Below, piece by piece: positions 12,980-13,219 of a DNA stretch of 13,219 nt; the first letter of the stretch is position 1; each line of letters opens with the position of its first letter. The stretch covers positions 1 to 13,219 of the forward strand of contig JAEWYA010000026.1 in NCBI GenBank assembly GCA_023395775.1, written 5' to 3'. The position numbers and the translations under genes were made by a program. Source of the DNA: Bacillota bacterium (GTDB taxonomy: Bacteria; Bacillota; Clostridia; Oscillospirales; Oscillospiraceae). The notes under the pieces are model-generated. The model made no database searches. It was not told the origin of the DNA and saw nothing but the letters and a program-made list of their open reading frames with translations.

Positions 12980-13219
12980 TCAGGCCTTCTTCCCTGTCTT
13001 CACCCGCCGGGCCGGAGCGGTGTGCTGCTTCCGCTTTTTCCCACGCCCGCCGCCAAACAGCCCGGCCAGTATTCCCCCTGCCAGCGCTGATGCCAGCAGG
13101 ATTGCGCTCTCCCGGGACCACACCACGCCGTCGCAGGCCAGCATTCCGCCCAGCATCAGTGTTACCGCAAAGATTGCCGCGGACCCCAGCGCCGCTAACA
13201 GCGTCCCTGAGTTGGTGTG
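12980..13219 (-). CDS. Small membrane protein, C-terminal part (TIGR04086-like)
   Basis: The frame is open from the window edge to a TGA at 12980 and gives 79 residues; the N-terminus lies beyond the window. It has two hydrophobic segments (about 7-29, LLAALGSAAIFAVTLMLGGMLAC, and about 38-57, SAILLASALAGGILAGLFGG) followed by a basic tail (GRGKKRKQHTAPARRVKTGKKA). The last helix rich in Gly and Ala, followed by a Lys/Arg tail, resembles the TIGR04086 family of small Clostridial membrane proteins of unknown function. That resemblance is by eye and tentative. It is on the same strand as spoIIM, 428 nt upstream, and probably forms a separate unit. Confidence 0.6.
   Translation of the reverse strand, partial: HTNSGTLLAALGSAAIFAVTLMLGGMLACDGVVWSRESAILLASALAGGILAGLFGGGRGKKRKQHTAPARRVKTGKKA

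Noticed and set aside
12900..13121. A 73-codon - strand frame
   Set aside because: It is out of frame with the hydrophobic membrane-protein frame ending at 12980, which looks far more like a real protein; its translation is Arg/Gly-rich filler.
1..13219. CRISPR array, insertion sequence, prophage or tRNA genes
   Set aside because: I saw no regularly spaced repeats, no transposase or integrase other than XerD in its usual chromosomal context, no phage genes and no tRNA cloverleaf.

Overview
The window looks like chromosomal core sequence from a spore-forming, G+C-rich member of the Clostridia (Bacillota). The evidence is a sporulation sigma factor of the SigH type, a SpoIIM-like engulfment protein next to a XerD-like recombinase, a TrmK-Nif3 pair, a DUF1858 protein, and a type A RNase P RNA. 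A gut Oscillospiraceae-type genome fits best; this placement is inference from gene content and codon usage, not from a marker search. I see no phage, transposon, CRISPR array or defence locus.

Layout. The RNase P RNA gene (about 1-430) is the only gene on the + strand. All protein genes are on the - strand. In their direction of transcription (right to left) they are: the C-terminal end of a small membrane protein (12980-13219, cut by the window); spoIIM-like and xerD-like genes (12551-10955); an ECF sigma factor with its overlapping DUF4179 anti-sigma-like partner (10816-8904); a recombination operon ruvC, ruvA, a four-helix membrane protein of unknown function, ruvB, then glmM (8798-4764); sigH with a small four-CxxC zinc-ribbon gene (4667-3705); a DUF1858 gene behind its own promoter and a large leader hairpin (3362-3153); and trmK, nif3-like and yebC (3022-795), which ends convergently with rnpB.

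How they work together. RuvA, RuvB and RuvC process Holliday junctions, and XerD would resolve chromosome dimers. GlmM makes glucosamine-1-phosphate for peptidoglycan. SigH and SpoIIM belong to the sporulation programme. TrmK and YebC act on tRNA and translation. The ECF sigma/DUF4179 pair is a separate envelope-sensing module.

Most informative regulatory signals. The sigH promoter has consensus -35 and -10 boxes and two Spo0A-box-like heptamers exactly 21 bp apart. Its -10 box sits only 5 nt from the ATG, which predicts a leaderless or nearly leaderless mRNA. Good housekeeping promoters also precede ruvC, spoIIM and the DUF1858 gene. Clear intrinsic terminators follow yebC, the zinc-ribbon gene and the DUF4179 gene. 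No wholly new system is evident; the points to follow up are the sigH control region, the unknown membrane gene inside ruvAB, the DUF1858 leader hairpin, and a Lys-to-Arg change in the XerD active site.
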